DNA of 64,000 nt. Origin: Thermaceae bacterium (GTDB lineage: Bacteria > Deinococcota > Deinococci > Deinococcales > Marinithermaceae). The DNA is taken from assembly GCA_026985615.1 (NCBI GenBank), contig JALSQD010000076.1, positions 13,322 to 77,321 on the forward strand, read 5' to 3'. This document shows, piece after piece, positions 10,129 through 19,634 of this stretch (position 1 is the first letter of the stretch; each line of letters starts with the position of its first letter). The translations under genes and the position numbers were made by a program. The notes under the pieces were generated by a model. The model ran no database searches. It saw only the letters and a list, made by a program, of their open reading frames with translations, and was not told where the DNA came from.

Positions 10129-11211
10129 CGTGTCGGCGAACTGTTTGGCGGTTCTTCCGGAAAAACCATGGGCGGCCCGCGCGAAGCGCAGGGCCGCCTC
10201 GCGCGTGGCCTCGTCGAGTTCGCTTTGACCCAGGTGCCGGGCGACAGCGCTCAGGTAGAGCCGCTGGTCGAATGGGGGGAAGGTGAGGTGCAGCCCGAAG
10301 CGGTCGGCCAGCGCCAGCTTTTCCTGCGCCGCGTCCCAGGCTCCGGGCTCCGCGCCGGGGTCGGGCCGGTCGCTCCCGCCCTCGCGCACCAGGTTCTTGC
10401 GGTTCGAGGTGGCGATCCAGAGCGCGTTTTCGGGCATGGCCCAGAGCGCGCCGTCGAGCAGGGTCTTGAGCTTGCGCCAGCCGGGGTCGTCGGCGCCGTA
10501 GGTGAGGTCGTCGAGGTAGAGGACGAAGCGCTGGGGCAGGTCGCGCAGCTCGTCCAGGAGCGCGGGCAGGGCCTCGAGTCCTTCGGGCAGGACCTCCACC
10601 AGGCGCAGCCCCCGCTCGCCGTAGCGCACCCGCAAGGCCTTGACCGCGGTGGACTTGCCGGTGCCGCGCGCGCCATAGAGGAGGGTGGGCAGCGCCGGCC
10701 GTCCCGCCAAAAAGCGCTCCACGTTCTCGTGCAGCGCCTCGAGCTGGGGCTCGTAGCCCACCAGCACGGCCTCGTCGCTGGGCTCGGGATGGCGCACGGG
10801 CTCGAGCGTCCCGTTCCAGACGAAGGCTGTATGCAGGCTGAAGGGCGCGTGGCCGTAGCGCCGGTAGAGCTCTACCAGGTCTTCGGCGTCGCCGCGTTCC
10901 AGCACCGCCAGCGCCGCCCACTCGGCCTCGCCCGCCTCGTGGCAGCCCATGTCGGAGAGAGCGTGTTCGTCTTGCAGCCGCTGGCGCCAGGCGCGCAGGC
11001 GGCCCAGGTCTTCCGCCACGAGCCGCAGCAGCCCCGCCGGCGTGCCCTCGAGGAAGCGCCGCGCGAGCGGCCGTGCCTCCAGGAGCGCGCGGGCGAGCCG
11101 CCACCCCCACGGTTCACCGTGGGGCAGGGGCTCTTCGAGCAAGGCCTGGACGGGGTCGGGGCCCAGCAGGGCCGGGGGCAGGGGGACGAGGCGGGGAGGC
11201 TCGGGCGCCAT
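10120..11211 (-). CDS. DUF815 family AAA-type ATPase
   Basis: This 363-residue protein carries Walker A GARGTGKST, a Walker B-like FVLYLDDLTY, the sensor segment IATSNRKNL and the arginine-containing DRFGLHLTF block, the signature order of DUF815 ATPases. The N-terminal 150 residues are helical and variable. The cellular role of the family is not established. The ATG is supported by a -10 element TAAAAT 6 bases upstream, which implies a leaderless transcript starting just beyond the tRNA-Lys terminator. Confidence 0.85.
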
Positions 11212-11217
11212 GCGCCC

Positions 11218-11223
11218 ATTTTA
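11218..11223 (-). promoter_or_regulatory. -10 element TAAAAT of the DUF815 gene (leaderless)
   Basis: TAAAAT sits 6 bases upstream of the ATG on the minus strand. It lies between the tRNA terminator T-run and the coding region. Confidence 0.55.
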
Positions 11224-11229
11224 GGCTAG

Positions 11230-11254
11230 AAAAAAAGCGCCTCCGCAGAGGCGC
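11230..11254 (-). terminator. Rho-independent terminator of tRNA-Lys
   Basis: A perfect 7-bp stem (GCGCCTC/GAGGCGC) with a 4-base loop at 11237-11254 is followed on the minus strand by seven T residues (11230-11236). Confidence 0.9.
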
Positions 11255-11258
11255 GGGC

Positions 11259-11334
11259 TGGTGGGCCGTGTAGGACTCGAACCTACAACCAACCGATTAA
11301 GAGTCGGTGGCTCTACCAATTGAGCTAACGGCCC
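11259..11334 (-). tRNA. tRNA-Lys (anticodon CUU)
   Basis: The minus strand folds into a full cloverleaf. It has a 7-bp acceptor stem GGGCCGT/ACGGCCC, a D arm GCTC/GAGC, an anticodon stem ACCGA/TCGGT with loop CTCTTAA (anticodon CTT), and a T arm GTAGG/CCTAC with loop TTCGAGT. Discriminator A and a genomically encoded CCA follow (11259-11261). The body is 73 nt. It has its own promoter and terminator. Confidence 0.97.
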
Positions 11335-11347
11335 AAGGCCAAGGAAC

Positions 11348-11376
11348 ACTCTAGCCCGAAAAGGAAGGTTCGTCAA
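11348..11376 (-). promoter_or_regulatory. Promoter of tRNA-Lys
   Basis: TTGACG (11371-11376) and TAGAGT (11348-11353) are separated by exactly 17 bases, with the -10 ending 13 bases before the tRNA 5' end. This is one of the best sigma-70-type promoters in the window. Confidence 0.8.
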
Positions 11377-11400
11377 GCGGCGCACGCCCCTGACGCAATT

Positions 11401-11434
11401 TCAAGGCCTCGCGCGGTTAGCGCGAGGCCTTGAC
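11401..11434 (-). terminator. Hairpin terminator of sodA
   Basis: A perfect 14-bp stem (11401-11414 with 11421-11434) lies 11 bases past the sodA stop. The following minus-strand bases contain only a short AAATT tract. Confidence 0.7.
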
Positions 11435-11445
11435 GTCTGCTTGGC

Positions 11446-12063
11446 TTAGCGGGCCCGGGCGAACTTTTCGGCGACGACGTCGAAGTTCACCACGTTCCAG
11501 AAGGCCGCGATGTAGTCCGGGCGGCGGTTCTGGTACTTGAGGTAGTAGGCGTGTTCCCAGACATCAAGCCCGAGGATGGGGGTGAGCCCCTGCATCACCG
11601 GGTTGTCCTGGTTGGGGGTGGAGAGGACGTGCAGCTTGCCCCAGGGGTCGAGCGCCAACCAGGCCCAGCCGGAGCCGAAGCGGGTGGCCGCGGCCTTGCT
11701 GAAGACGTCTTTGAACTTGTCGAAGGAACCAAAGGTTTCATCAATGGCCTTGGCCAGCTCGCCGCCGGGGGTGTTCGAGCCACCGGGGGCGATGACCTCC
11801 CAGAAGAGGCTGTGATTGAGGTGGCCGCCGCCGTTGTTTCGCACGGCGGTCTGGATTTCCGCGGGTAGCGCGGACAGGTGGGTCAGCAGCTCCTCCACGC
11901 TCGCGCCGTGCAGGTAGGCGTGGCCTTCCAGGGCCTTGTTGAGGTTGTTCACGTACCCGCCGTGGTGCTTGGTGTGGTGGATCTCCATCGTGCGGGCGTC
12001 GATGTGGGGTTCCAGAGCGTCGTAACTGTAACCGAGTTTAGGCAGTTCAAAAGGATACGGCAT
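11446..12063 (-). CDS. sodA: Superoxide dismutase (Mn/Fe type)
   Basis: This 205-residue cytosolic enzyme converts superoxide to hydrogen peroxide and oxygen. The metal ligands appear as His in [10 protein letters not shown], His in [11 protein letters not shown], and Asp/His in [13 protein letters not shown]. The GGGHLNH context is usual for manganese-type enzymes, though the metal cannot be proved from sequence. The start ATG follows GAGGGAGGAAG; an in-frame codon 18 bases upstream lacks a ribosome site. It has its own promoter and a hairpin on each side. Confidence 0.95.
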   Translation of the reverse strand: MPYPFELPKLGYSYDALEPHIDARTMEIHHTKHHGGYVNNLNKALEGHAYLHGASVEELLTHLSALPAEIQTAVRNNGGGHLNHSLFWEVIAPGGSNTPGGELAKAIDETFGSFDKFKDVFSKAAATRFGSGWAWLALDPWGKLHVLSTPNQDNPVMQGLTPILGLDVWEHAYYLKYQNRRPDYIAAFWNVVNFDVVAEKFARAR

Positions 12064-12079
12064 GATCTTCCTCCCTCTC

Positions 12080-12094
12080 ATGCGCAGGGCGCAT
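12080..12094. repeat. Inverted repeat in the sodA 5' leader
   Basis: ATGCGC (12080-12085) and GCGCAT (12089-12094) form perfect 6-base arms around AGG. They lie between the sodA -10 and its ribosome site. They could be a small operator or an mRNA hairpin. Confidence 0.35.
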
Positions 12095-12103
12095 CCTCAA
12101 CAT

Positions 12104-12131
12104 ACTTTACCTACGCGGTCGGATTTGTCAA
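12104..12131 (-). promoter_or_regulatory. Promoter of sodA
   Basis: A consensus TTGACA (12126-12131) and TAAAGT (12104-12109) are spaced by 16 bases on the minus strand. The -35 begins 2 bases after the fumC terminator stem ends. Confidence 0.75.
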
Positions 12132-12133
12132 AT

Positions 12134-12165
12134 GCTCGGGTCCGCGGCTTGCCGCGGACCCGAGC
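12134..12165 (-). terminator. Hairpin terminator of fumC
   Basis: A perfect 14-bp GC-rich stem (12134-12147 with 12152-12165) with a 4-base loop lies 13 bases after the fumC stop. Only a weak T-containing tail (ATTTG) follows. Confidence 0.7.
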
Positions 12166-12178
12166 CGTGTCCTAACCC

Positions 12179-13579
12179 CTAGCGGCCGGGAATGCCTGGC
12201 TCGGTCATCTTCCAGGGGTCGAGGATCGCGTTCAGCTCATCCTCAGGCAGCACGTTTTCCTCAAGGCAGACCTCGCGCACGGTCTTGCCCTCGGCCACCG
12301 CCTTCTTGGCGATCTGGGCGGCGCGGTCGTAGCCGATCACGGGCGCGAGGCTGGTGACCATCGCCAGGCTCCACTCCACGTAGCTGGCCGCCTTCTCGCG
12401 GTTGGCCTCCATGCCCACGACTGCCTTGTCGGTGAAGACGCGCACGGCGTTGGCGAGGAAGGTGATGGACTCGAGCAGGTTGCGGGCGATCACCGGCATC
12501 ATCACGTTGAGGTCGAGGTTGCCGTGGGTGTTGGAGACCCGTACGGTGGTGGCGTTGCCAATCACCTGGGTGCAGACCATCATCAGCGCCTCGGCCATTA
12601 CCGGGTTGACCTTGCCCGGCATGATCGAGGAGCCCGGCTGGACCGCCGGCAGCTGGATCTCGGCGATGCCGCAGCGCGGGCCGCTAGAGAGCCAGCGGAT
12701 GTCGTTGGCCACCTTGATGAGGCTGGTGGCGATCGTCGCCAGCTGCCCGGCGAGCTCGACCGCGGCGTCTTTGGAGTGCTGGGCCTCGAAGTGGTTCGTC
12801 GCCTCGCGGAAGGGCAGCCCGAAGCGCGCCGAGAGCTTTTCGGCGACCCGCTTACCGAACTCGGGATGGGTGTTGATGCCCGTGCCCACCGCAGTGCCGC
12901 CCTGGGCCAGCTCGTAGATGCGCGGCAAGGTGCTCTCGATGCGTTCGATGGCGAGCTCCACCTGGCGTGCCCAGCCGCTGGCCTCCTGCCCCATCCGGAT
13001 GGGGGTGGCGTCCATGAGGTGAGTGCGGCCGATCTTGACCACGTCGTCCCAGGCCTTGGCCTTGTCCAGCAGGGCCTGGTGCAGGTGCTTGAGGGCCGGC
13101 AGCAGCAGCTCGTTGAGCTCGATTGCCAGCGAGACGTGGATGGCGGTGGGGATGGTGTCGTTCGACGACTGACCGAAGTTGACGTGGTCGTTGGGGTGCA
13201 CCGGCTCCTTGCCGCCGCGCTTGCCGGTCAGGATCTCGTTGGCGCGGCCCGCGATCACCTCGTTGGTGTTCATGTTGGTCGAGGTGCCCGAGCCGGTCTG
13301 GAAGATGTCCACCACGAACTGGTCGTCGAGCTTGCCCTCGATGACCTCCTCGGCCGCCTGCATGATGGCGCGCGCCCGCTCCTCGTCGAGCAGGCCCAGC
13401 TCTAGGTTGACCTCGGCGGCAGCGTGCTTGATCGCCCCCATCGCCTTGATGAAGGGGCGGGGGAAGCGAAGTCCAGAGATGGGAAAGTTCTCGACGGCCC
13501 GGGCCGTCTGGGCACCGTAGTAGGCTTCTGCAGGAACCTTCAGCTCGCCCATCGAGTCCTTCTCGATCCTGTAGTCCAT
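12179..13579 (-). CDS. fumC: Fumarate hydratase class II
   Basis: This 466-residue protein interconverts fumarate and malate in the citric acid cycle. It carries the superfamily signature GSSIMPGKVNPVMAE, the TGSGTSTNMNTNEV substrate loop and the GRTHLMDATP block, all typical of the heat-stable, iron-free class II enzyme. The ATG follows GGAGGTAGACCT. A -10 element TAGAAT is at 13599-13604. It is transcribed alone and divergently from the YpdA-like gene. Confidence 0.95.
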   Translation of the reverse strand: MDYRIEKDSMGELKVPAEAYYGAQTARAVENFPISGLRFPRPFIKAMGAIKHAAAEVNLELGLLDEERARAIMQAAEEVIEGKLDDQFVVDIFQTGSGTSTNMNTNEVIAGRANEILTGKRGGKEPVHPNDHVNFGQSSNDTIPTAIHVSLAIELNELLLPALKHLHQALLDKAKAWDDVVKIGRTHLMDATPIRMGQEASGWARQVELAIERIESTLPRIYELAQGGTAVGTGINTHPEFGKRVAEKLSARFGLPFREATNHFEAQHSKDAAVELAGQLATIATSLIKVANDIRWLSSGPRCGIAEIQLPAVQPGSSIMPGKVNPVMAEALMMVCTQVIGNATTVRVSNTHGNLDLNVMMPVIARNLLESITFLANAVRVFTDKAVVGMEANREKAASYVEWSLAMVTSLAPVIGYDRAAQIAKKAVAEGKTVREVCLEENVLPEDELNAILDPWKMTEPGIPGR

Positions 13580-13598
13580 AGGTCTACCTCCAACAAAA

Positions 13599-13643
13599 AT
13601 TCTATCGCGGGGTTTGTCGGACAGGCGTCCTAAGCGCTAGCAT
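13599..13643. promoter_or_regulatory. Divergent -10 elements of fumC and the YpdA-like gene
   Basis: TAGAAT on the minus strand (13599-13604) serves fumC. TAGCAT on the plus strand (13638-13643) lies 6 bases before the ATG at 13650, with TTGTCG 18 bases further upstream, so the rightward transcript should be leaderless. Confidence 0.55.
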
Positions 13644-13649
13644 GCGGGC

Positions 13650-14618
13650 ATGTCATTCGCAGACCTCGCCATCGTAGGAGCGGGGCCGGTCGGGCTCGCC
13701 GCAGCCTACGAGGCGCGGCGGCTCGGCCTCTCCGCGGTATTGCTCGAGGCGCGCCGTCCCGTAGCGAGCCTCGAGGGCTTCCCGGCGCGCATGACCTTCT
13801 TCTCGGAAGCGCGCAAGATCGAGGTGGGTGGCGTTCCCCTCGCTACGGTGGGCGCGAAGCCCTGTAGGGAAGAGGCGCTGGCCTACTACCGCGCCCTGGC
13901 GGAGCGGTTGCCCTTTCCCGTGCTCACCCGAGCTCGGGTGGAGCGCGTCGAGGGCTCCTTCGGAGCCATGCGCGTGGTCTATCAGGGGCCCGAGGGTGCG
14001 GGGGAGGTCTGGGCGCGGGCCACGGTCGTGGCCACCGGCTACTTCTTCAACCCCCGCCGCTTGGGGGTGCCTGGCGAGGAGCTGCCTTTCGTTCAGTACG
14101 GTTACCGGGACGCGCTGGACCACTGGTTGGAGCGCGTGCTAGTCGTGGGCGGATCGAACAGCGCGGTCGAGGCGGCGCTCGACCTCATGCGTGCCGGCGC
14201 CCGGGTCACGCTCGTACATCGGGGAGAGGGGGTGCGCTCCGGCGTCAAGTACTGGCTGCGCCCCGACTTCGAGAACCGCGTTCGCGAGGGGGCGATCGAG
14301 GCGCTTTATCGCCATAGGGTCGTGGCCTTCGAGCCCGGACGGGCGCTTTTGCAGGGGCCTGAGGGCGAGCGCACCCTCGCCATTGATCGGGCGGTGGTGC
14401 TGATCGGTTACCGCGCCGACGACGCGGTATTGTGGGCCTCGGGGGTCCGCTACCGGGGCGACGCCCCGGAGTTCTCGGAGCACTTCGAGACGAGCGTTCC
14501 CGGCCTCTTCGTGGTGGGCAGCGCGGGTTATGGCTCGGCGACGGGAAGTGTCTTCATCGAGAACGGCCGCGAGCACGCGCGCATCGCCGTCACGGAGGTG
14601 GCCCGGCGGCTCAGCTGA
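13650..14618 (+). CDS. YpdA-family FAD/NAD(P) oxidoreductase (putative bacillithiol disulfide reductase)
   Basis: This 322-residue flavoprotein has an N-terminal FAD motif (IVGAGPVGLAAAYEARRLG), a central NAD(P) motif (VLVVGGSNSAVEAALDL) and a C-terminal GLFVVGSAGYGS block, with no CxxC redox pair. This is the YpdA pattern, and YpdA is linked to reduction of bacillithiol disulfide, a thiol known in Deinococcus-Thermus. The assignment rests on family resemblance. A -10 six bases upstream sets the start. It overlaps the convergent SnoaL-like gene by 8 bases. Confidence 0.8.
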   Translation: MSFADLAIVGAGPVGLAAAYEARRLGLSAVLLEARRPVASLEGFPARMTFFSEARKIEVGGVPLATVGAKPCREEALAYYRALAERLPFPVLTRARVERVEGSFGAMRVVYQGPEGAGEVWARATVVATGYFFNPRRLGVPGEELPFVQYGYRDALDHWLERVLVVGGSNSAVEAALDLMRAGARVTLVHRGEGVRSGVKYWLRPDFENRVREGAIEALYRHRVVAFEPGRALLQGPEGERTLAIDRAVVLIGYRADDAVLWASGVRYRGDAPEFSEHFETSVPGLFVVGSAGYGSATGSVFIENGREHARIAVTEVARRLS

Positions 14619-15009
14619 GGCTGCGCTCTCCGGAGCTTTTGTGGACGTGCACCACCTTCCACTTCCCGTCTTCGCGCACGAGTATGCGGGATTCGTTGAC
14701 GGTGTGGTGCGTGATGGCGCCGTCTTTGTGGATCGAGAGGAGCAGGGTGTAGCTCACCACCGCGACGTCGCCGTAGCGCTGGAGCCGGGGGTCGAGCAGG
14801 TCGTAGCGCCAGCTCGCGCCCGTGCCTGCCCAGTCGTGTTCCATCATGAACTCGTGAAAGCTTAGTCCGTCGATGCGGTGGGGCGTGACGAACCACTCGT
14901 AGACGGCCACGTCCTCGGCCGTGGTCTCGACGTAGGTGTGCCAGTCGCCGGCGTAGATGGCGGCCAGGTGCCGGTGCAGCGTGGCCCAGATCTCCTCGTT
15001 CGTGCCCAT
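14611..15009 (-). CDS. SnoaL/NTF2-like fold protein
   Basis: This 132-residue protein looks like a DUF4440 or CaMKII-association-type NTF2 fold: an N-terminal helix, YAGDWHTYVETTAED, a hydrophobic barrel and the closing strand GKWKVVHVHKSS. Such proteins are small-molecule-binding domains or enzymes, and nothing here identifies the ligand. The ATG follows GAGGTGA, and TAGAAT at 15029-15034 is a likely -10. Confidence 0.7.
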   Translation of the reverse strand: MGTNEEIWATLHRHLAAIYAGDWHTYVETTAEDVAVYEWFVTPHRIDGLSFHEFMMEHDWAGTGASWRYDLLDPRLQRYGDVAVVSYTLLLSIHKDGAITHHTVNESRILVREDGKWKVVHVHKSSGERSLS

Positions 15010-15028
15010 GCGTCACCTCGCTACGTCC

Positions 15029-15049
15029 ATTCTAGGTCTTCGGTATGCT
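15029..15049. promoter_or_regulatory. Divergent -10 elements, SnoaL-like gene and membrane protein gene
   Basis: TAGAAT on the minus strand (15029-15034) and TATGCT on the plus strand (15044-15049) are only 9 bases apart. The latter is 5 bases before the ATG at 15055 (leaderless). Confidence 0.5.
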
Positions 15050-15054
15050 GGGGT

Positions 15055-15557
15055 ATGAAGCTCCTGGAAACCTGGGTCAGGGAAACGGCCCGCCCCTGGC
15101 TGCTCTGGGTCCTGGGCGCGGTTTTGGTGCTCTTCCTGGCGGTCTTCAGCGCGGTCATCACGCCGGCCATCGAGCTCGTGGCCGGGGGGCCGCCGCCCGA
15201 CGTGGTGCTCTTCCAGACACCGGCTGAGCTGGCCGCCTGGCTCGAGCGCGGCGGCGACGAGGTGCGCCGGCTCTACGGCTGGTTCCTAGTGGCCGACACC
15301 TTCTATCCGATCGCCTACGGCCTCTTCTTCGCCGGTCTCTTGTGGCGCCTGCAGCCGGGCGGTAAGGCCTGGCACCTGGCGGTCTACGCCGTAGCGGCTG
15401 ACTACCTGGAGAACGCCATGCACGCGATCATCCTGGCGTCCTATCCCAGCTTCCCCACCTGGGCGGCCTGGGTGGGTGCGGCGGCTACGCTGCTCAAGTG
15501 GGCGCTCCTGCTGGTGGTGGTGCTGCGGGTGCTGCAGCTCGCCTGGCGGCGCTGGCG

Positions 15558-15573
<16 letters not shown>
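15055..15573 (+). CDS. Four-helix integral membrane protein, function unknown
   Basis: This 172-residue protein has about four membrane helices (roughly residues 15-40, 80-98, 105-125 and 135-160). Charged residues lie in the first loop, and the third helix region reads [15 protein letters not shown] do not recognise a characterised family. No signal peptide or soluble domain is visible. The start is the ATG placed 5 bases after the -10 TATGCT; longer open frames into the promoter are not supported. It ends before the convergent mutase gene. Confidence 0.65.
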
Positions 15574-17111
<1,538 letters not shown>

Positions 17112-17122
17112 TTGCGTCCAGC

Positions 17123-17266
17123 TTACCGCAGCAGTAAGCCCAGGCCGTAGACAATGGCGGCTGCAACAACGATAATTACGAGAACCGGAACCAGTAGCAA
17201 CTGGTACGCGGCGGTTACCAGGGCCAGGAAATCTTTCCAACCGGGCTTGATTTCTTTGGGGTCCAT
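17123..17266 (-). CDS. 47-residue single-span membrane protein upstream of the mutase
   Basis: The minus strand reads an uninterrupted 48-codon frame from ATG (17264-17266) to TAA (17123-17125). It starts [17 protein letters not shown], and about 25 hydrophobic residues end in GLGLLLR. A -10 TACAAT lies exactly 6 bases before the ATG, so the gene is probably leaderless and heads the operon with the mutase. The stop is 11 bases from the mutase start. I do not recognise it; a small membrane anchor or regulator is a guess. Confidence 0.65.
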   Translation of the reverse strand: MDPKEIKPGWKDFLALVTAAYQLLLVPVLVIIVVAAAIVYGLGLLLR

Positions 17267-17272
17267 AATGGT

Positions 17273-17318
17273 ATTGTACTTTTACAGGCTTTTAATACGC
17301 GACGATGTGTGGTAAACT
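17273..17318. promoter_or_regulatory. Divergent promoter region, small membrane protein / HxlR regulator
   Basis: TACAAT on the minus strand (17273-17278) serves the 47-residue protein, and TAAACT on the plus strand (17313-17318) serves the HxlR gene. The AT-rich sequence between holds two CTTTT direct repeats and a GTA/TAC pair, which could bind the adjacent regulator. Confidence 0.45.
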
Positions 17319-17327
17319 GTAGGAAGT

Positions 17328-17615
17328 ATGGATGACTATAGAAAATTCAAACTAGTGCTCAAAGCGATTGCGCATGAGGCTGGTTGGGACATCATCAACG
17401 CGGTCTCGAACGGTCCGACCCGGTTCACCAACCTCGAACGCGCCACCAAGGTCAGCCCCCGCACCCTCTCCGAGAGGCTCAAGGAGTTGGCCGAGCTGGG
17501 TTTGATTGAGCGAAAGGCCTACCCTGAGGTGCCGCCGCGTGTAGAGTACACCCTGACCCCGCTGGGCAAGGAACTGCTCGACACGCTCTACAAGCTGGCG
17601 AAGAAGATCGGCTGA
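17328..17615 (+). CDS. HxlR-type winged-helix transcriptional regulator
   Basis: This 95-residue protein has the HxlR pattern: a helix-turn-helix with FTNLERATKVSPRTLSERLKEL and a wing with KAYPEVPPRVEYTLTPLG. The N-terminal Cys used for redox sensing in many HxlR/HypR proteins is absent. It is divergent from the mutase operon across 61 bases, which suggests it controls that operon or itself. The ligand is unknown. Confidence 0.85.
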   Translation: MDDYRKFKLVLKAIAHEAGWDIINAVSNGPTRFTNLERATKVSPRTLSERLKELAELGLIERKAYPEVPPRVEYTLTPLGKELLDTLYKLAKKIG

Positions 17616-17616
17616 G

Positions 17617-17668
17617 CTCCATGAGTTGCAAGTAGTAATTACTAGCAGTAGAATCGCTACTCATGGAG
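17617..17668. promoter_or_regulatory. Nested inverted repeats spanning the ZIP transporter start
   Basis: Perfect 10-base arms CTCCATGAGT (17617-17626) and ACTCATGGAG (17659-17668) enclose a 12-base palindrome TAGTAATTACTA (17633-17644) and a -10-like TAGAAT (17649-17654). The right arm contains the ATG of the ZIP gene. This could be a metalloregulator operator or an mRNA switch. Confidence 0.45.
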
Positions 17669-18403
17669 AGCCAGGTACTTGCCGTATTCGTTTACGCTTC
17701 GATCACGGCGGTCGCGACGGGCGTAGGTGCACTGCCCTTTGCCTTCGTACGCAGCTTCCCGCGTAGCTGGTTGGGCATCGGCAACGCCATCGCGGCCGGC
17801 CTCATGCTCGCCGCCAGCTTCGGCCTTATCTACGAGGGCGTAAACTACAGCCTGACGCGCACCATGGTCGGTGTCGTGATCGGGCTGTTCTTCATCCTCT
17901 GGAGCCACCGCTTTCTTGAGCGCTACGAGGACGTGAGCCTTGGCAGCCTCAATGGCCTCGACGCCCGCAAGGCCCTCCTCATCGTCGGTGTGATGACGCT
18001 GCACTCGTTCGCCGAGGGGGTGGGCGTGGGCGTCTCCTTCGGTGGCGGCATCGCCTTCGGCCTCTTCGTCACCATCGCCATCGCCGTCCACAACATCCCC
18101 GAGGGTCTGGCCATCAGTCTCGTGCTCGTGCCGCGCGGCGTGCCCTGGTGGAAGGCGGGGCTGTGGAGCATCTTCTCCTCGCTCCCGCAGCCGCTCATGG
18201 CCGTGCCCGCCTTCCTCTTCGTCGAGTGGTTCAAGCCGGTGCTGCCGGCGGGGCTGGGCTTCGCCGCGGGGGCGATGATCTGGATGGCCTTTTCGGAGCT
18301 CATTCCCGACGCGCTCGAGGACGTGGACGCGGGCGTGATCGCCACCTCCATCGTGCTGGCGAGCGCCGCGATGGTGGCCTTCCAGGTTCTGCTCGGCGGT
18401 TAG
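17663..18403 (+). CDS. ZIP-family divalent metal transporter
   Basis: This 246-residue protein has about eight membrane helices and the two ZIP metal-site helices, HSFAEGVGVG and HNIPEGLAISL, which bind zinc or related metals in the membrane. The loop between the third and fourth helices is short and lacks a His-rich stretch. ZIP proteins bring zinc, iron or manganese into the cytoplasm. The start lies inside an inverted repeat. It shares a 4-base TTAG stop overlap with convergent ackA. Confidence 0.85.
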   Translation: MESQVLAVFVYASITAVATGVGALPFAFVRSFPRSWLGIGNAIAAGLMLAASFGLIYEGVNYSLTRTMVGVVIGLFFILWSHRFLERYEDVSLGSLNGLDARKALLIVGVMTLHSFAEGVGVGVSFGGGIAFGLFVTIAIAVHNIPEGLAISLVLVPRGVPWWKAGLWSIFSSLPQPLMAVPAFLFVEWFKPVLPAGLGFAAGAMIWMAFSELIPDALEDVDAGVIATSIVLASAAMVAFQVLLGG

Positions 18404-19539
18404 GCTTCGCGCAGGACGCGCTCGGTGTCCTTGGCGATGGCGAGTTCCTCGTCAGTGGGGATCACCCAGGCCTCGGCCGTGGAGCCGGGCCGGGTGAGGC
18501 GCGGGCCGCTCCGGGCGTTGGCTTCAGCATCGAGCTCGAGTCCCAAAAACTCCAGCCCCTCGAGCACCCGTGCCCTTACCTCGGCGTCGTTCTCGCCCAC
18601 GCCGGCGGTGAACGCCAGGCCGTCCAGCCCGCCCATCGCCGCGGCGTAGGCGCCCACGTACTTCTTGATGCGGTAGGTGTAGACCTCGAGCGCCCGGCGA
18701 CTGGCCTCGTCGCCGGCGGCGATCGCCGCCTGCAGATCGCGCAGGTCGGCGTGGCCCGCGAGCCCCTGCAGGCCGCTTTCACAGTTGAGGATGCGCGAGG
18801 TCTCGTCCGGGCCGTAGCGGCGGCAGAGCTCAAGCACCAGCCCCGGATCCACGTCGCCACTTCGGGTACCCATCACCAGCCCCTCGAGCGGGGTGAAGCC
18901 CATGCTGGTGTCCACGCTCTTGCCGCGTAGTACCGCGCTGGCCGAGGCGCCGTTGCCCAGGTGCAGCACGACGAGCCGCAACTCTTCGATGGGTCGGCCC
19001 ATCCGCTCGGCCAGCCGGTGGGCGACGTAGCGGTGCGAGGTGCCGTGGAAGCCGTAGCGCCGGTAGCGGTGGCGGTCGGCCAGCTCGCGCGGGAGGGCGT
19101 AGCGCCAGGCTCGCTCGGGCATGGTCTGGTGGAAGGCGGTGTCAAAGACGGCCACCTGGGGCAACTCCGGCAGCGCAGCCAGCGCCGCGCGGATGCCGGC
19201 GATGTTGGCGGGGTTGTGCAGGGGCGCCAGCGGCACGAAGGCCTCGAGGCGCTGGAGCACCTCGTCGGTGACGAGGCTCGAGGTGGTGAAGTCGCCCCCG
19301 TGCACGACCCGGTGGCCCACGGCCTCCAGCCCTTCGAGGTCGAGGCGACCCAGCACCGCTCCCAGGGCCTCGCCGTGGTCGCGCGCCCGGACGTCGTAGG
19401 CGACGCCATCCAGCTTGAGGCGGCTGTCGGGTTCGCCGATTCGCTCGACCAAGCCGTGCACCAGGTGCCGGTCCTGGGTCGTGTCGGTGAGCGAGAACTT
19501 GAGGCTCGAAGAGCCGGCGTTGAGCACGAGCACCTTCAT
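18400..19539 (-). CDS. ackA: Acetate kinase
   Basis: This 379-residue protein makes ATP and acetate from acetyl phosphate and ADP, or the reverse. It shows the ASKHA fold signatures LNAGSSSLKFSL at the N-terminus, VFDTAFHQTMP and RRYGFHGTSHRYV, and the C-terminal FTAGVGEND. No pta gene is adjacent. A -10 TAGGGT lies 6 bases upstream of the ATG, so a leaderless transcript is likely. Confidence 0.95.
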   Translation of the reverse strand: MKVLVLNAGSSSLKFSLTDTTQDRHLVHGLVERIGEPDSRLKLDGVAYDVRARDHGEALGAVLGRLDLEGLEAVGHRVVHGGDFTTSSLVTDEVLQRLEAFVPLAPLHNPANIAGIRAALAALPELPQVAVFDTAFHQTMPERAWRYALPRELADRHRYRRYGFHGTSHRYVAHRLAERMGRPIEELRLVVLHLGNGASASAVLRGKSVDTSMGFTPLEGLVMGTRSGDVDPGLVLELCRRYGPDETSRILNCESGLQGLAGHADLRDLQAAIAAGDEASRRALEVYTYRIKKYVGAYAAAMGGLDGLAFTAGVGENDAEVRARVLEGLEFLGLELDAEANARSGPRLTRPGSTAEAWVIPTDEELAIAKDTERVLREA

Positions 19540-19545
19540 GCCCTC

Positions 19546-19628
19546 ACCCTACCCGACCGGCCGCGGGCGCGCCGCTCGCGAACGTCCCTCCGCCGTGCCC
19601 CTTTTTTTCATCTTTTTCTCCGTATACT
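19546..19628. promoter_or_regulatory. Divergent leaderless -10 elements of ackA and the DsbA-like gene
   Basis: TAGGGT on the minus strand (19546-19551) is 6 bases from the ackA ATG. TATACT on the plus strand (19623-19628) is 6 bases from the ATG at 19635 and is preceded by two T-rich tracts. Confidence 0.55.
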
Positions 19629-19634
19629 GCCTCT

